From Diaphorobacter nitroreducens (lineage in GTDB: Bacteria > Pseudomonadota > Gammaproteobacteria > Burkholderiales > Burkholderiaceae_C), in contig RJVL01000010.1 of the NCBI GenBank assembly GCA_003755025.1, positions 1 to 55,421 of the forward strand: a stretch of 55,421 bases of DNA, read 5' to 3'. Shown here piece by piece: positions 33,575 through 42,930 of this stretch (the first letter of the stretch is position 1; each line of letters starts with the position of its first letter). The translations under genes were made by a program, and so were the position numbers. The notes below the pieces were generated by a model. The model did not search any database. It was not told the origin of the DNA and saw only the letters and a list, made by a program, of their open reading frames with translations.

Positions 33575-35593
33575 TCACTCGGCGGAAAGCCGCAGCAGTT
33601 CTGCGCCTTCGGCCACCTGGTCGCCTGGCGCGTAGAGCAGCTCCTGCACCACGCCATCGGCGGGGGCGGCGATGGTGTGCTCCATCTTCATGGCCTCCAT
33701 CACCGCCAGGGGCTGGCCCTTGGTCACCTTGTCGCCGGCCTGCACGGCAAACGACACCACCTTGCCCGGCATGGGCGCGGTGAGACGCCCGCCCTCGCTG
33801 GCGGCTTCGCCCGCATGGGCCAGCAGGTCCAATGCCTCGATGCGCGTGGCGCCACGGGGGGTGAAGATGTGGTCGGTCTCGCCCTGGGCATAGACCGTTG
33901 CGCAGGTGCGCTGGCCGGCGTATTGCAGGTCCAGGCCGCCCGCCCAGGGCGTGAAAGCCAGCGGACCCTGCGCGGCTCCCTCGCCTTCTCCCACGGTCAG
34001 TTGGTAGCCGCCATCGCGTTCATAGGTCAGCCAGGCCTTGGCATGTGCGCCATTGAAGTCGAACTCGAAACGCCGGCGGCACGCTACCAGCGAACGCCAG
34101 CCGTCGCGGCGGCTGAACGGATTGGCGCCTTCCTGCGCCTGCTCACGCTGCAACTGGCTAGCCACGGCGGCTGCCGCGGCCAAAGGAAGGCCTACGCGCT
34201 CCTGGCCGAACAACACGGCCTCTTCGCGCGGGATCAGCGCGGTGTCCAGCCGCGCCTGGGCGAACGAATCGCTCTTCACCACATGGCGCAGGAACTGCAC
34301 GTTGGTCGCCAGGCCCACGATGTGGGTCTGCGCCAGCGCATCGTCCAGCCGCGCCAGGGCCTGCGCGCGCGTGTCGCCGTGCACGATGAGCTTGGCGATC
34401 ATGCTGTCGTAGAAGGGGCTGATGGCGTCGCCCTCGCGCACGCCGTCATCCACGCGCACGCTGCCCCGTTCGAAGCTGGTGCATGCCGGCTTGCGGTACA
34501 CGTGCAGCTGGCCAGTGGCTGGCAGGAAGTTGTTGTCAGGGTTCTCGGCGCAGATGCGCGCCTCGATGGCGTGGCCGATGATCTTCAGCTCGTCCTGGCG
34601 CTTGGGCAAAGGCTGCCCGCTGGCCACGCACAGCTGCCACTCCACCAGGTCTTCGCCGGTGATGGCCTCGGTCACGGGGTGCTCCACCTGCAGGCGGGTG
34701 TTCATCTCCATGAAGTAGAACTTCATCTGCTCGGGCGCGTCGTAGCCGCCGGGCTGTTCCACGATGAACTCCACTGTGCCCGCGCCCACGTAGCCCACGG
34801 CCTTGGCGGCTGCCACGGCAGCCTCGCCCATCTGGCGGCGCAGGGCCTCGGTCATGCCGGGGGCGGGGGCTTCTTCCAGCACCTTCTGGTGGCGGCGCTG
34901 CACAGAGCAATCGCGCTCGAACAGATAGACGCAGTTGCCCTGCGTGTCGCCGAACACCTGGATCTCGATGTGGCGCGGGCGCAGCACGTACTTCTCCACC
35001 AGCACGGCATCATCGCCAAAGCTGTTGATGGCCTCGCGCTGGCAGCTGGCCAGCGCTGCGGCAAAGTCCTCGCTCTTTTCCACCAGGCGCATGCCCTTGC
35101 CGCCGCCACCGGCGCTGGCCTTGATGAGCACGGGGTAGCCGATACGGTCGGCCTCGCGCTGCAGCAGTTGCGGGTCCTGGTCCTTGCCGTGGTAGCCAGG
35201 CACGAGCGGCACGCCCGCCTTCTCCATCAGCTGCTTGGACTCGGCCTTCAAACCCATGTCCTTGATGGCCGAAGGCGGCGGGCCGATGAACACCAGCCCC
35301 GCATTGGCACAGGCGTGGGCGAAGTCTTCGTTCTCGCTCAGGAAGCCGTAGCCTGGGTGGATGGCCTGCGCACCCGTGGCCTGGGCGGCCTCGATGATGC
35401 GCTCCCAGCGCAGGTAGCTGTCCTTGGGGGCGCTGCCGCCGATATGCACGGCCTCGTCGCAGGCGGCCACGTGCTTGGCCTGGGCATCGGCGTCGGAGTA
35501 CACGGCCACGGTCTTCACGCCCATGCGGCGGGCGGTTGCGGCCACACGGCAGGCGATCTCACCCCGGTTTGCAATCAGGATTTTTTGGAACAT
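33575..35593 (-). CDS. Methylcrotonyl-CoA carboxylase biotin-containing (alpha) subunit
   Basis: 672 residues. Order: biotin carboxylase N-terminal domain (MFQKILIANRGEIACRVAAT), ATP-grasp domain with KASAGGGGKGMRLV and FMEMNTRLQVEHPVTE, biotin carboxylase C-terminal domain, a subunit-bridging region (about 480-600), and a C-terminal biotinyl domain with the biotin-accepting Lys636 in VMEAMKMEHTI. Methylcrotonyl-CoA carboxylase adds CO2 to 3-methylcrotonyl-CoA in leucine degradation (LiuD). Acetyl/propionyl-CoA carboxylase is the alternative, but the adjacent beta subunit, LiuC-type hydratase and HMG-CoA lyase favour methylcrotonyl-CoA. It starts directly after the stop of the DUF4126 gene. 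Confidence 0.9.
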   Translation of the reverse strand: MFQKILIANRGEIACRVAATARRMGVKTVAVYSDADAQAKHVAACDEAVHIGGSAPKDSYLRWERIIEAAQATGAQAIHPGYGFLSENEDFAHACANAGLVFIGPPPSAIKDMGLKAESKQLMEKAGVPLVPGYHGKDQDPQLLQREADRIGYPVLIKASAGGGGKGMRLVEKSEDFAAALASCQREAINSFGDDAVLVEKYVLRPRHIEIQVFGDTQGNCVYLFERDCSVQRRHQKVLEEAPAPGMTEALRRQMGEAAVAAAKAVGYVGAGTVEFIVEQPGGYDAPEQMKFYFMEMNTRLQVEHPVTEAITGEDLVEWQLCVASGQPLPKRQDELKIIGHAIEARICAENPDNNFLPATGQLHVYRKPACTSFERGSVRVDDGVREGDAISPFYDSMIAKLIVHGDTRAQALARLDDALAQTHIVGLATNVQFLRHVVKSDSFAQARLDTALIPREEAVLFGQERVGLPLAAAAAVASQLQREQAQEGANPFSRRDGWRSLVACRRRFEFDFNGAHAKAWLTYERDGGYQLTVGEGEGAAQGPLAFTPWAGGLDLQYAGQRTCATVYAQGETDHIFTPRGATRIEALDLLAHAGEAASEGGRLTAPMPGKVVSFAVQAGDKVTKGQPLAVMEAMKMEHTIAAPADGVVQELLYAPGDQVAEGAELLRLSAE

Positions 35594-36313
35594 TCAGGCC
35601 ACCTTGGCGGAATCGGAAAAGAAAGAGGAAATGCGCCGCAGCACGGCGCGCAGGAACTTGAACAGCACCACCAGAAGCAGCGCCGACAGCGCCAGCATCA
35701 CCGCCAGCGCAATGCCGAAGGCCAGCGGGTACTGCGTGGCCAGCCAGACCACGCCGACGACCAGGCCGTCCTCAAAGAACGACAGGCCCCAGTTGGAAAA
35801 TGGCTCGGGCGAGGTGTTGGCCGCCGCCCGCGTGGTCATCTTGGTGGCCAGCGCCGTGGCCGAGAGGGAGCCGCCCAGCAGCCCCGCGGCCAGCGCCATG
35901 GTGGCGTTGTCGGCACCGAACACGCCGGCGGCCAGCAGCGCGCCGGCGGGCACGCGGATGAAGGCGTGGATGGCATCCCAGGCGCTGTCGAACCAGGGCA
36001 CCTTGTCGGCGAAGAACTCCACCAGCAGCATGAAGCCGCTGGCCATCAGCACCAGCGGGTGCTGCAGCAGCGCCAGCCCCGGCGGCAGAGGCAGCCAGCC
36101 GGCCAAGCCCATCATGCCCACCAGGAACACCACGGCGTACAGCCGAAAGCCGCTGGCCCAGCCCAATGCGGCGGCCAGCGCCAGCAGCGCGGGCATGTCC
36201 AGCTGCTGCGTGGCGCGCGCAGCCCCTTCGGCCACCGCCTGGGCGGTACCCGCATCGACATGCAGCCCCACGCTGTGGAGCCACTGCACGATCTGGAGCC
36301 AGAGCGCGTCCAT
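35594..36313 (-). CDS. DUF4126 multi-span membrane protein
   Basis: 239 residues with about five membrane helices (e.g. MPALLALAAALGWASGFRLY, LQHPLVLMASGFMLLVEFFA, MALAAGLLGGSLSATALATK). The central motif GWASGFRLYAVVFLVGMMGL followed by ADKVPWFDSAWDAIHAFIRVPAGALLA is the DUF4126 signature. Family function is unknown; conserved polar residues in helices would fit a transporter or channel. It is embedded between the methylglutaconyl-CoA hydratase (6 bp) and the carboxylase alpha subunit (no gap), so it is certainly co-transcribed with leucine degradation genes. A role in moving a pathway intermediate or proton/ion balance is conceivable but not shown. Confidence 0.85.
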   Translation of the reverse strand: MDALWLQIVQWLHSVGLHVDAGTAQAVAEGAARATQQLDMPALLALAAALGWASGFRLYAVVFLVGMMGLAGWLPLPPGLALLQHPLVLMASGFMLLVEFFADKVPWFDSAWDAIHAFIRVPAGALLAAGVFGADNATMALAAGLLGGSLSATALATKMTTRAAANTSPEPFSNWGLSFFEDGLVVGVVWLATQYPLAFGIALAVMLALSALLLVVLFKFLRAVLRRISSFFSDSAKVA

Positions 36314-36319
36314 GGCGGA

Positions 36320-37102
36320 TCAGCCCAGCCAGGAGGGCTTGCGCTTTTGCAGGAACGACTGCACGCCCTCGCGGCCCTCGCTGCTCGCGCGGATGTCGGC
36401 AATGCCCTCCACGGTGGCGGCGATGAGTGCGGCGTCGATCTCGCGCCCGGCCACATCGCGCACCAACGTCTTGCAGGCGCGCACGGCGTTCGGGCTCGCG
36501 GCCGTCAGTGCCTTGAGCAGCTCGTCCACCTGGGCGTCGAGTTGCTCTGCGCCGACCACTTGGTGCACGAAACCGATGCGCAAGGCCTCGGCCGCGCTGA
36601 AGCGTTCCGCGGTGAGGAAGTAGCGGTGCGCGGCGCGCGCGCCCATGGCGCGGATCACGTAGGGGCTGATGGTGGCGGGGATCAGGCCGATCTTCACCTC
36701 GGACAGGCAAAAGCCCGCGGTATCGACCGCCACCGCCATGTCGCAGGCCGCGACCAGCCCCATGCCGCCGGCGTACACGTCACCCTGCACGCGCGCCACG
36801 GTGGGCTTGGGGCATTCGTAGATCACGCGCAGCATCTCGGCCAGCTTGGCGGCGTCGGCAAGGTTCTCTTGCCGCGTGTAGTCGGCCATGCGGCGCATCC
36901 AGTTCAGATTGGCACCCGCGCAGAAGGCCGGCCCCTCGGCGGCCAGCACCACGGCGCGCACGTCCGCGCGTCCCCCGACTTCCGTGAAGGCCGCGGTGAT
37001 CTCTGCGATCACTTCGTCGCTGAAAGCATTGCGGATTTCGGGCTGCGTCAGCGTGATGCGCGCCACCGCGCCCGACTGGGTGATGGAAAGGTTCTGGCTC
37101 AT
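36320..37102 (-). CDS. Methylglutaconyl-CoA hydratase (LiuC-type enoyl-CoA hydratase)
   Basis: 260 residues from MSQNLSITQSGAVARITLTQ. Crotonase motifs are AFCAGANLNWMRRM (59-72), VYAGGMGLVAACDMAVA (109-125) and FCLSEVKIGLIPATISPYVI with Glu135 as a catalytic acid/base. The IPATISPYV block is typical of the beta/gammaproteobacterial LiuC/GnyH group that hydrates 3-methylglutaconyl-CoA to HMG-CoA. The gene lies between the two carboxylase subunit genes and upstream of HMG-CoA lyase, matching the order of the pathway. Its ATG overlaps the DinB-family gene stop by 4 bp. Confidence 0.9.
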   Translation of the reverse strand: MSQNLSITQSGAVARITLTQPEIRNAFSDEVIAEITAAFTEVGGRADVRAVVLAAEGPAFCAGANLNWMRRMADYTRQENLADAAKLAEMLRVIYECPKPTVARVQGDVYAGGMGLVAACDMAVAVDTAGFCLSEVKIGLIPATISPYVIRAMGARAAHRYFLTAERFSAAEALRIGFVHQVVGAEQLDAQVDELLKALTAASPNAVRACKTLVRDVAGREIDAALIAATVEGIADIRASSEGREGVQSFLQKRKPSWLG

Positions 37103-37608
37103 GGCGTATCCGGGTTCTGCAGGAAGTAGACAAGGTCGAGCGACGGGCACGGCTGGCCCAGCGCGGTGAGTGCCGCCGTGATCTGTCCGCGGTGGTGCGT
37201 GCCGTGGTTGAACACATGCGCCAGCGTGGCGGCAAACGGCAGCACGGCGGGCGTGCCGCGCATGGTGGTGTAAGACAGCGCACCCTCCCAGCGCGCTGGC
37301 GCAAAGCCGGCGATCAGCGGCTCCCAGCGCGCGGCGCCTTCCTGCAGCCGCTCGGCCAGGCGCGCGCGATCGCTCTCCACCTCGGCATCCAGCGCCATAC
37401 GGGGCGACGCGCCTTCGGCAAAGCGCGCGAACCACAGCAGGTGCTCGCCCACCAGCAGATGGTTGAGCGTGCCATGGATGCTGCGAAAGAACAGGCCCAT
37501 GTCGCGCCGGTAGTCCGCCTCGGGCAGCACCTGCACGGCTGCCAGCAGGCGCGCCGTGGCCCACACGTTGTAGCGCGCGAGCAGGCTGAAATGGGTGACG
37601 GCATCCAT
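37099..37608 (-). CDS. DinB family protein
   Basis: 169 residues forming a DinB/YfiT four-helix bundle. The metal-binding histidines are recognisable: His50 in HGTLNHLLVGEHLLW and His135 and His139 in HVFNHGTHHRGQITAAL. Members range from DNA-damage-inducible proteins to thiol-transferases that use bacillithiol, mycothiol or glutathione; activity here is unknown. It lies inside the leucine degradation block, 10 bp after the carboxylase beta subunit and overlapping the LiuC start by 4 bp (ATGA), so it is co-translated with the pathway. A thiol-dependent detoxification role for reactive enoyl-CoA intermediates is possible but purely speculative. Confidence 0.88.
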   Translation of the reverse strand: MDAVTHFSLLARYNVWATARLLAAVQVLPEADYRRDMGLFFRSIHGTLNHLLVGEHLLWFARFAEGASPRMALDAEVESDRARLAERLQEGAARWEPLIAGFAPARWEGALSYTTMRGTPAVLPFAATLAHVFNHGTHHRGQITAALTALGQPCPSLDLVYFLQNPDTP

Positions 37609-37618
37609 GGACCGCGCC

Positions 37619-39223
37619 TTACATGCGGAACACGCCGAACTTCATGTCTTCGATCGGCGCGTGGCGCGAAGCCGCCAGCGCCAGCGCCAGCACGCGGCGC
37701 GTGTCGGCGGGGTCAATGATGCCGTCGTCCCACAGGCGGGCGGTGGCGTAGTAGGGGTGGCCCTGCTCCTCGTACTGGCGGCGGATGGGCGTCTTGAAGG
37801 CCTCTTCTTCCTCCATGCTCCAGCTGCCGCCCTTGCCCTCGATGCCGTCGCGCTTGACGGTGGCCAGCACGCTGGCGGCCTGCTCGCCGCCCATCACGCT
37901 GATGCGCGCGTTGGGCCACATCCACAGGAAGCGCGGCGAGTACGCGCGGCCGCACATGCCGTAGTTGCCCGCGCCGAAGCTGCCGCCGATGATCACCGTG
38001 AACTTGGGCACGTTGGCCGTGGCCACCGCCGTGACCATCTTGGCGCCGTGGCGGGCGATGCCCTCGTTCTCGTACTTGCGCCCGACCATGAAGCCGGTGA
38101 TGTTCTGCAGGAAGACGAGCGGAATCTTGCGCTGGCAGCACAGCTCGATGAAGTGCGCACCCTTCTGCGCGCTCTCGCTGAACAGGATGCCGTTGTTGGC
38201 CACGATGCCCACGGCCATGCCCTCGATGCGCGCGAAGCCGCACACCAGGGTGTTGCCGTAGCGCGCCTTGAACTCGTCGAACGCACTGCCGTCCACGATG
38301 CGGGCGATGATCTCGCGCACGTCGAAGGGCTTGCGCGTGTCCACGGGGATCACGCCATACAGCTCTTCTGCTGCATATTTAGGAGCTACTGGCGCTTGAT
38401 CTGCGGACGCTACAGGCTGATTTCTATTCAAATTCTTGACGGCCCCGCGCGCCAGCGAGAGCGCATGCAGGTCATTCTGTGCCAGGTGGTCGGCCACGCC
38501 GGACAGGCGCGTGTGCACGTCGCCGCCGCCCAGGTCTTCGCTGCTGACGACCTCGCCCGTGGCGGCCTTCACCAGCGGCGGGCCGCCCAGGAAGATGGTG
38601 CCCTGGTTCTTGACGATGATGGTCTCGTCGCTCATGGCCGGCACGTAGGCGCCGCCGGCCGTGCACGAACCCATGACCACGGCGATCTGCGCCAGGCCCT
38701 GCGCGCTCATGTTGGCCTGGTTGTAGAAGATGCGGCCGAAGTGGTCGCGGTCGGGGAAGACCTCGTCCTGGTTGGGCAGGTTGGCGCCGCCCGAGTCCAC
38801 CAGGTAGATGCACGGCAGGCAGTTCTGCTGCGCGATCTCTTGCGCGCGCAGGTGCTTCTTCACCGTCATGGGGTAATAGGTGCCGCCCTTCACCGTGGCG
38901 TCGTTGCACACGATCATGCAGGCGATGCCGGCCACGCTGCCGATGCCCGCGATCAGGCCCGCGCCGGGCGCGTCGTTGCCGTACATGTTGAGGGCCGCCA
39001 GCGGGGCGATCTCCAGGAACGGCGTGCCGGGGTCCAGCAGCATCTCCACGCGCTCGCGCGGCAGCAGCTTGCCGCGCGCCACATGCTTGGCGCGGGCGGC
39101 CTCGCCGCCGCCCTGGGACACGCGCTCGATCTGGGCGCGCAGGTCCTCCACCACGGCGCGCATCGCGGCGGCATTGGCCTGAAAGTCGGCCGAGCGCGGG
39201 TTGAGTTGGGATTCAAGAATCAT
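37619..39223 (-). CDS. Methylcrotonyl-CoA carboxylase carboxyltransferase (beta) subunit
   Basis: 534 residues from [20 protein letters not shown], normal MCC beta length. Carboxyltransferase N domain with [21 protein letters not shown] and [17 protein letters not shown] domain with [20 protein letters not shown] and [18 protein letters not shown], the MCC beta signature. It transfers CO2 from biotin on the alpha subunit to 3-methylcrotonyl-CoA (LiuB). Residues about 264-285 ([20 protein letters not shown]) are encoded by copy I of the palindromic repeat, in the loop before [19 protein letters not shown], where family members vary. It is followed at 10 bp by the DinB gene and preceded by an acyl-CoA synthetase. 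Confidence 0.93.
   Translation of the reverse strand: MILESQLNPRSADFQANAAAMRAVVEDLRAQIERVSQGGGEAARAKHVARGKLLPRERVEMLLDPGTPFLEIAPLAALNMYGNDAPGAGLIAGIGSVAGIACMIVCNDATVKGGTYYPMTVKKHLRAQEIAQQNCLPCIYLVDSGGANLPNQDEVFPDRDHFGRIFYNQANMSAQGLAQIAVVMGSCTAGGAYVPAMSDETIIVKNQGTIFLGGPPLVKAATGEVVSSEDLGGGDVHTRLSGVADHLAQNDLHALSLARGAVKNLNRNQPVASADQAPVAPKYAAEELYGVIPVDTRKPFDVREIIARIVDGSAFDEFKARYGNTLVCGFARIEGMAVGIVANNGILFSESAQKGAHFIELCCQRKIPLVFLQNITGFMVGRKYENEGIARHGAKMVTAVATANVPKFTVIIGGSFGAGNYGMCGRAYSPRFLWMWPNARISVMGGEQAASVLATVKRDGIEGKGGSWSMEEEEAFKTPIRRQYEEQGHPYYATARLWDDGIIDPADTRRVLALALAASRHAPIEDMKFGVFRM
38369..38434 (-). repeat. Palindromic repeat, copy I (inside carboxylase beta gene)
   Basis: Diverged in-frame member, reverse on plus: ATATTTAGGAGCTACTGGCG, then CTTGATCTGCGGACGCTACA, then GGCTGATTTCTATTCAAATT. 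It shares frame with copy D in DUF3025 (DQAPVAP versus YQAQAAI). The stem pairing is weakened. Confidence 0.65.
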
Positions 39224-39237
39224 GGCGGTGGCTCGTT

Positions 39238-40974
39238 TCAAGCGGTTTTGTCTTCGGCAAGGCCCAGCTCGTCTTTCATGACGTCGCGGATCTTGAACTT
39301 CTGGATCTTGCCCGTCACCGTCATCGGGAAGCTGGTAACGAAGCGGATGTAGCGCGGCACCTTGTAGTGCGCGATCTGGCCCTTGCAGAAGGCACGGATG
39401 TCGTCCTCGCTGGGGCGCGTGCCGGGCTTGGCGATGATCCAGGCGCACAGCTCCTCGCCGAAGCGCTGGTCGGGCACGCCCACCACCTGCACGTCCTGCA
39501 CCATGGGGTGGCGGTAGAGGAATTCCTCGATCTCGCGCGGGTACACGTTCTCGCCGCCGCGGATCACCATGTCCTTGATGCGGCCGACGATGTTCACGTA
39601 GCCCTCGTCGTCCATGGTGGCCAGGTCGCCCGTGTGCATCCAGCCGCCTTCGTCGATCGCCTCGCGGGTCTTGGCCTCATCGCCCCAGTAGCCGTGCATG
39701 ACGGAGTAGCCCTGGGTGCACAGTTCGCCGCGCTCGCCGCGCGGCACCACGGCGCCGGTCTCGGGGTCGATGATCTTCACCTCCAGGTGCGGCTGCACGC
39801 GGCCCACGGTGGACACGCGCTTGGCCAGCGGCGTTTCGGCGTCGCTCTGGCAGCTCACGGGGCTGGTCTCGGTCATGCCATAGGCGATGGTGATCTCCGA
39901 CAGGTGCATGTCGCCCACCACGCGCTTCATCACCTCGATCGGGCACGGGCTGCCGGCCATGATGCCGGTACGCAGGGTGCGCAGGTCGAACTCGGCAAAG
40001 CGCGGGTGGTCCAGCTCGGCAATGAACATGGTGGGCACGCCGTGCAGGCCGGTGCAGCGCTCGGCCTGCACGGTCTCCAGCACGGTCAGGGCGTCGAAGC
40101 CGTCGTTGGGGTACACGATGGTGCTGCCATGCGTGAGGCAGGCCAGGTTGCCCAGCACCATGCCGAAGCAGTGGTACAGCGGCACGGGAATGCACAGCCG
40201 GTCCTCGGGCGTGAGGCGCATGCACTCGCCGATGAAGAAACCGTTGTTCAGGATGTTGCGGTGCGTGAGCGTGGCGCCCTTCGGGAACCCGGTGGTGCCG
40301 CTGGTGAACTGGATGTTGATGGGGTCGGTGTTGTGCAGTTGGGCGGCAATGGCGTCGATGCGCGCGTCCTGCGCGTCGCCCCGCGCCATCAGCGTGGAAA
40401 ACCGCAGCATGCCCGGCTGTTCGTCGCCTTGGCCCGCCACGCCTGAGCCGGCCGCGTCGATCCACACCACCGTGCGCAGCGTGGGCAGGCGCGCGGCCTG
40501 CAGTGCGCCGGGCTGGGACGCGGCCAATTCGGGTGCCAGCTCGCGCAGCATGCCCAGATAGTCGCTGGTCTTGAACTGCGGCATGGCCACCAGCGCCTTG
40601 CAGCCGACCTTGTTCAGCGCGTACTCCACCTCGGCCGTGCGGTAAGCCGGGTTGATGTTCACCAGGATCAGGCCCACCTGCGCCGTGGCCAGTTGCATCA
40701 GCACCCATTCGGCGTTGTTGTGCGACCAGATTCCGATGCGGTCGCCCTTGGCGAGCCCCAGGCCCAGCAGCGCGCTGGCCAGTTGGCGGGCCGCCTGGTG
40801 CAGCTCGGCGTAGGTGTAGCGCAGGCCCTGGTGGCGACTGACCAGTGCCTCGTGCGTGGGCTGGCGCTGCGCCATGCCGGCGAAGAAGTCGCCCAGCGTC
40901 TGCTCGATGAGGGGGGTGGCGGCACTGCCACGCGCATGGCTCAACGCGGCCGATGGGGTGGATGCGGGTTCCAT
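39238..40974 (-). CDS. AMP-dependent acyl-CoA synthetase
   Basis: 578 residues from [23 protein letters not shown]-superfamily motifs in order: the P-loop-like [18 protein letters not shown], the adenine-binding [34 protein letters not shown], and the C-terminal catalytic lysine in [18 protein letters not shown]. It activates a carboxylic acid to the CoA ester via acyl-AMP. Placement directly upstream of MccB (14 bp) suggests a branched or short/medium-chain acid such as isovalerate or an isoprenoid acid as in acyclic terpene utilisation; the specific substrate cannot be read from the sequence. First gene of the leftward block, divergent from an AraC-type regulator. Confidence 0.92.
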   Translation of the reverse strand: MEPASTPSAALSHARGSAATPLIEQTLGDFFAGMAQRQPTHEALVSRHQGLRYTYAELHQAARQLASALLGLGLAKGDRIGIWSHNNAEWVLMQLATAQVGLILVNINPAYRTAEVEYALNKVGCKALVAMPQFKTSDYLGMLRELAPELAASQPGALQAARLPTLRTVVWIDAAGSGVAGQGDEQPGMLRFSTLMARGDAQDARIDAIAAQLHNTDPINIQFTSGTTGFPKGATLTHRNILNNGFFIGECMRLTPEDRLCIPVPLYHCFGMVLGNLACLTHGSTIVYPNDGFDALTVLETVQAERCTGLHGVPTMFIAELDHPRFAEFDLRTLRTGIMAGSPCPIEVMKRVVGDMHLSEITIAYGMTETSPVSCQSDAETPLAKRVSTVGRVQPHLEVKIIDPETGAVVPRGERGELCTQGYSVMHGYWGDEAKTREAIDEGGWMHTGDLATMDDEGYVNIVGRIKDMVIRGGENVYPREIEEFLYRHPMVQDVQVVGVPDQRFGEELCAWIIAKPGTRPSEDDIRAFCKGQIAHYKVPRYIRFVTSFPMTVTGKIQKFKIRDVMKDELGLAEDKTA

Positions 40975-41119
40975 GGGCTTGTCTCCTGGTCGGGGTGGGC
41001 CAGCGCCCGCGCGGGGCCCGGCAACAGGCTGCACAGCATACGCCGCACCCCCGCACGCGCGGTGACCGAGATGGGTCAGAAAGGTTGCAAATTGCGCCAC
41101 AGAGTTGCAGACTCCACGC

Positions 41120-42190
41120 ATGCCCGACCATCCTGACCCTGCGCCGCCACCGCCCGCACCCACCGCACTCCTCGCTACACCCACGGCCGCCACGCCCATG
41201 GCGTTTGTGCAGGCCATCGTGCAGGCCTACGCAGCGCGCGGAATGGACGCGGCGCAGGTGCTGGCGCTGGCACAAATCCCGCCAGAGCAGGTTGGCAACT
41301 CTGCGGGCCGCATCACGGCGCAGCAGATGGAGGTGCTGTCCGCCGCTGCGATGCGCGAGCTGGACGACGAAGCCCTGGGCTGGTTCTCCCGCCGCCTGCC
41401 CTGGGGCAGCTACGGCCTGCTGGCGCGCGCCTCGCTGAGTGCACCCACACTGGGCCTGGCGCTGGCGCGCTGGTGCCGCCACCACGCGCTGCTGACGGAC
41501 GACATCACGCTGCACCTACACGCCGAGGGCCAGCAGGCCACGCTCACCATCGCCGAGCAGCGCGACCTGGGCACGCTGCGCGAGTTCTGCCTGGTTTCCA
41601 CGCTGCGCAACGCGCTCGGGCTGGCCAGCTGGTTCATCGACTCGCGCCTGCCGGTGCTGGCGGCCGAGTTCCCCTTCGCGCCACCGCCCCATGCGCAGGC
41701 CTATGGCGTGCTCTTCAGCGGCCCGACGCGCTTTCAGGCACCGCGCGCGGCGGTGCATTTCGATGCGCGCTACCTCGCGCTGCCGATCACGCGCGACGAG
41801 GCGGCCATGCGCCAGATGCTGCAGCACGCGCTGCCCCTCACCGTGCGCCAGTACCGCCGCGACCGGCTGCTGGTGCAGCGCGTGCGCCAGGTGCTGGCCG
41901 CCCTGCCCGACGCGACCCACAGCGCACACACGCTGGCCGAGCAGCTGCACGTCTCGGCGCGCACGCTGCACCGCCAGCTCAAGGAGGAAGGCGCGTCGCT
42001 GCAGTCGCTGAAAGACGAGGTGCGCCGCAGCCGCGCGATCGAGCTGCTGCACCGCAGCGACCGCCCCATCAAGCAGGTGGCGCAGGCCACGGGCTTTGCC
42101 AGCGAGAAGAGCTTCATCCGCGCGTTTCGCGGCTGGACAGGCCAGTCGCCCGCGGAGTTCCGCCGCGGCGCGCGCTCCGTTGCGGTATAG
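41120..42190 (+). CDS. AraC family transcriptional regulator with arabinose-binding-like N-terminal domain
   Basis: 356 residues from the [17 protein letters not shown]; a TTG five codons earlier is possible. The N-terminal region (about 35-230) is the PF12625 arabinose-binding-like domain found in OruR/ArgR-type regulators ([40 protein letters not shown]). The C-terminal AraC helix-turn-helix pair (about 255-350) reads [22 protein letters not shown] and [34 protein letters not shown]. Divergent from the acyl-CoA synthetase gene with about 145 bp between, so it is the natural candidate regulator of the synthetase-carboxylase block. Effector unknown. Confidence 0.92.
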   Translation: MPDHPDPAPPPPAPTALLATPTAATPMAFVQAIVQAYAARGMDAAQVLALAQIPPEQVGNSAGRITAQQMEVLSAAAMRELDDEALGWFSRRLPWGSYGLLARASLSAPTLGLALARWCRHHALLTDDITLHLHAEGQQATLTIAEQRDLGTLREFCLVSTLRNALGLASWFIDSRLPVLAAEFPFAPPPHAQAYGVLFSGPTRFQAPRAAVHFDARYLALPITRDEAAMRQMLQHALPLTVRQYRRDRLLVQRVRQVLAALPDATHSAHTLAEQLHVSARTLHRQLKEEGASLQSLKDEVRRSRAIELLHRSDRPIKQVAQATGFASEKSFIRAFRGWTGQSPAEFRRGARSVAV

Positions 42191-42254
42191 ACGCTCATTT
42201 ATTAGTAGCTGCTAGCGCTTACCCAGCAAGCGCTAGAGCCCAATTTGGCTTAAA
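42191..42254 (-). repeat. Palindromic repeat, copy J (intergenic, supplies a stop codon)
   Basis: Near-consensus copy: TAGTAGCTGCTAGCGCTTAC then CCAGCAAGCGCTAGAGCCCA then ATTTGGCTTAAA. Perfect 9-bp stem CTAGCGCTT (42212-42220) / AAGCGCTAG (42228-42236). Its outer end TTTAAGCC contains the TAA stop (42250-42252) of the HAD phosphatase gene. Confidence 0.88.
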
Positions 42255-42930
42255 CCGCAACCCGCATGGCCTGCAGCAGCGCAGGCAGTTCTGCCATATC
42301 GGCCATGACCTGCACGGCGCCAGCGGCGCGCAGCGCCTCGGCAGAGCCATGGCCCACGGGCGACGGGCTGTAGCCCAGCACCGTGGCGCCCGCGGCCACG
42401 CCGGCCGTGACGCCCGTCACCGTGTCTTCCACCACCAGGCAGCGCAGGGGCGGCACGCCCACGGCTGCGGCCGCTGCCAGGTACACGTCGGGTGCAGGCT
42501 TGGTGGCGGGCATCTCGTGGCCGCTGAAAACGCGTCCCGCGAACAGCGGCGCCAGGCCCACCTGCGCCAGTTGCATCTCCACCTTCTGCCGGTCGGCGCC
42601 GGAGGCACAGGCGATGCGCCCCTGCAGCAGCCCGTGCACGGCGCGCACGGCTTGGGGCGCGTTGGGGATGGCTACCAACTCGGCCTGCAGGCGTGCGTTG
42701 CGGCGCGCGTAGAACTCGGCCATCCACACGTCGGTGAGCGGGCGGCCCGTCTCGGCCTCGATGCGCGCAGCCTCGCTGCGCACGGTCTTGCCGATGAACA
42801 GGCGCATGCACTCCTCGGGCGCCAGCAGCCAGCCGGCTTCATTGAGCATCTCGCACAGCACGCCGTTGGTAATGGGCTCGCTGTCCACCAGCACGCCGTC
42901 GCAATCGAACAATATCGCTTCAAATGTCAT
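42250..42930 (-). CDS. HAD-superfamily phosphatase (PGMB/Gph-like)
   Basis: 226 residues. HAD motif I FDCDGVLVDSEP has nucleophile Asp9 and acid/base Asp11; a helical cap (about 15-85) follows; motif II-like ASGAD; motif III Lys in MPATKPAPDVYL; motif IV VVEDTVTGVTAG. This is the subclass IA of beta-phosphoglucomutase, phosphoglycolate phosphatase and similar small phosphatases; substrate not assignable. The ATG overlaps the end of the upstream diguanylate cyclase gene by 11 bp, so they form an operon. The stop codon is provided by palindromic repeat copy J. Confidence 0.9.
   Translation of the reverse strand: MTFEAILFDCDGVLVDSEPITNGVLCEMLNEAGWLLAPEECMRLFIGKTVRSEAARIEAETGRPLTDVWMAEFYARRNARLQAELVAIPNAPQAVRAVHGLLQGRIACASGADRQKVEMQLAQVGLAPLFAGRVFSGHEMPATKPAPDVYLAAAAAVGVPPLRCLVVEDTVTGVTAGVAAGATVLGYSPSPVGHGSAEALRAAGAVQVMADMAELPALLQAMRVAV

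Noticed and set aside
33677-37129. Very long open frame (over 1100 codons) on the plus strand opposite the carboxylase block
   Set aside because: It is antisense to well-recognised genes (MccA, DUF4126, LiuC), rich in His/Ala/Gly/Arg as expected from high-GC third-position bias, and has no family motif.
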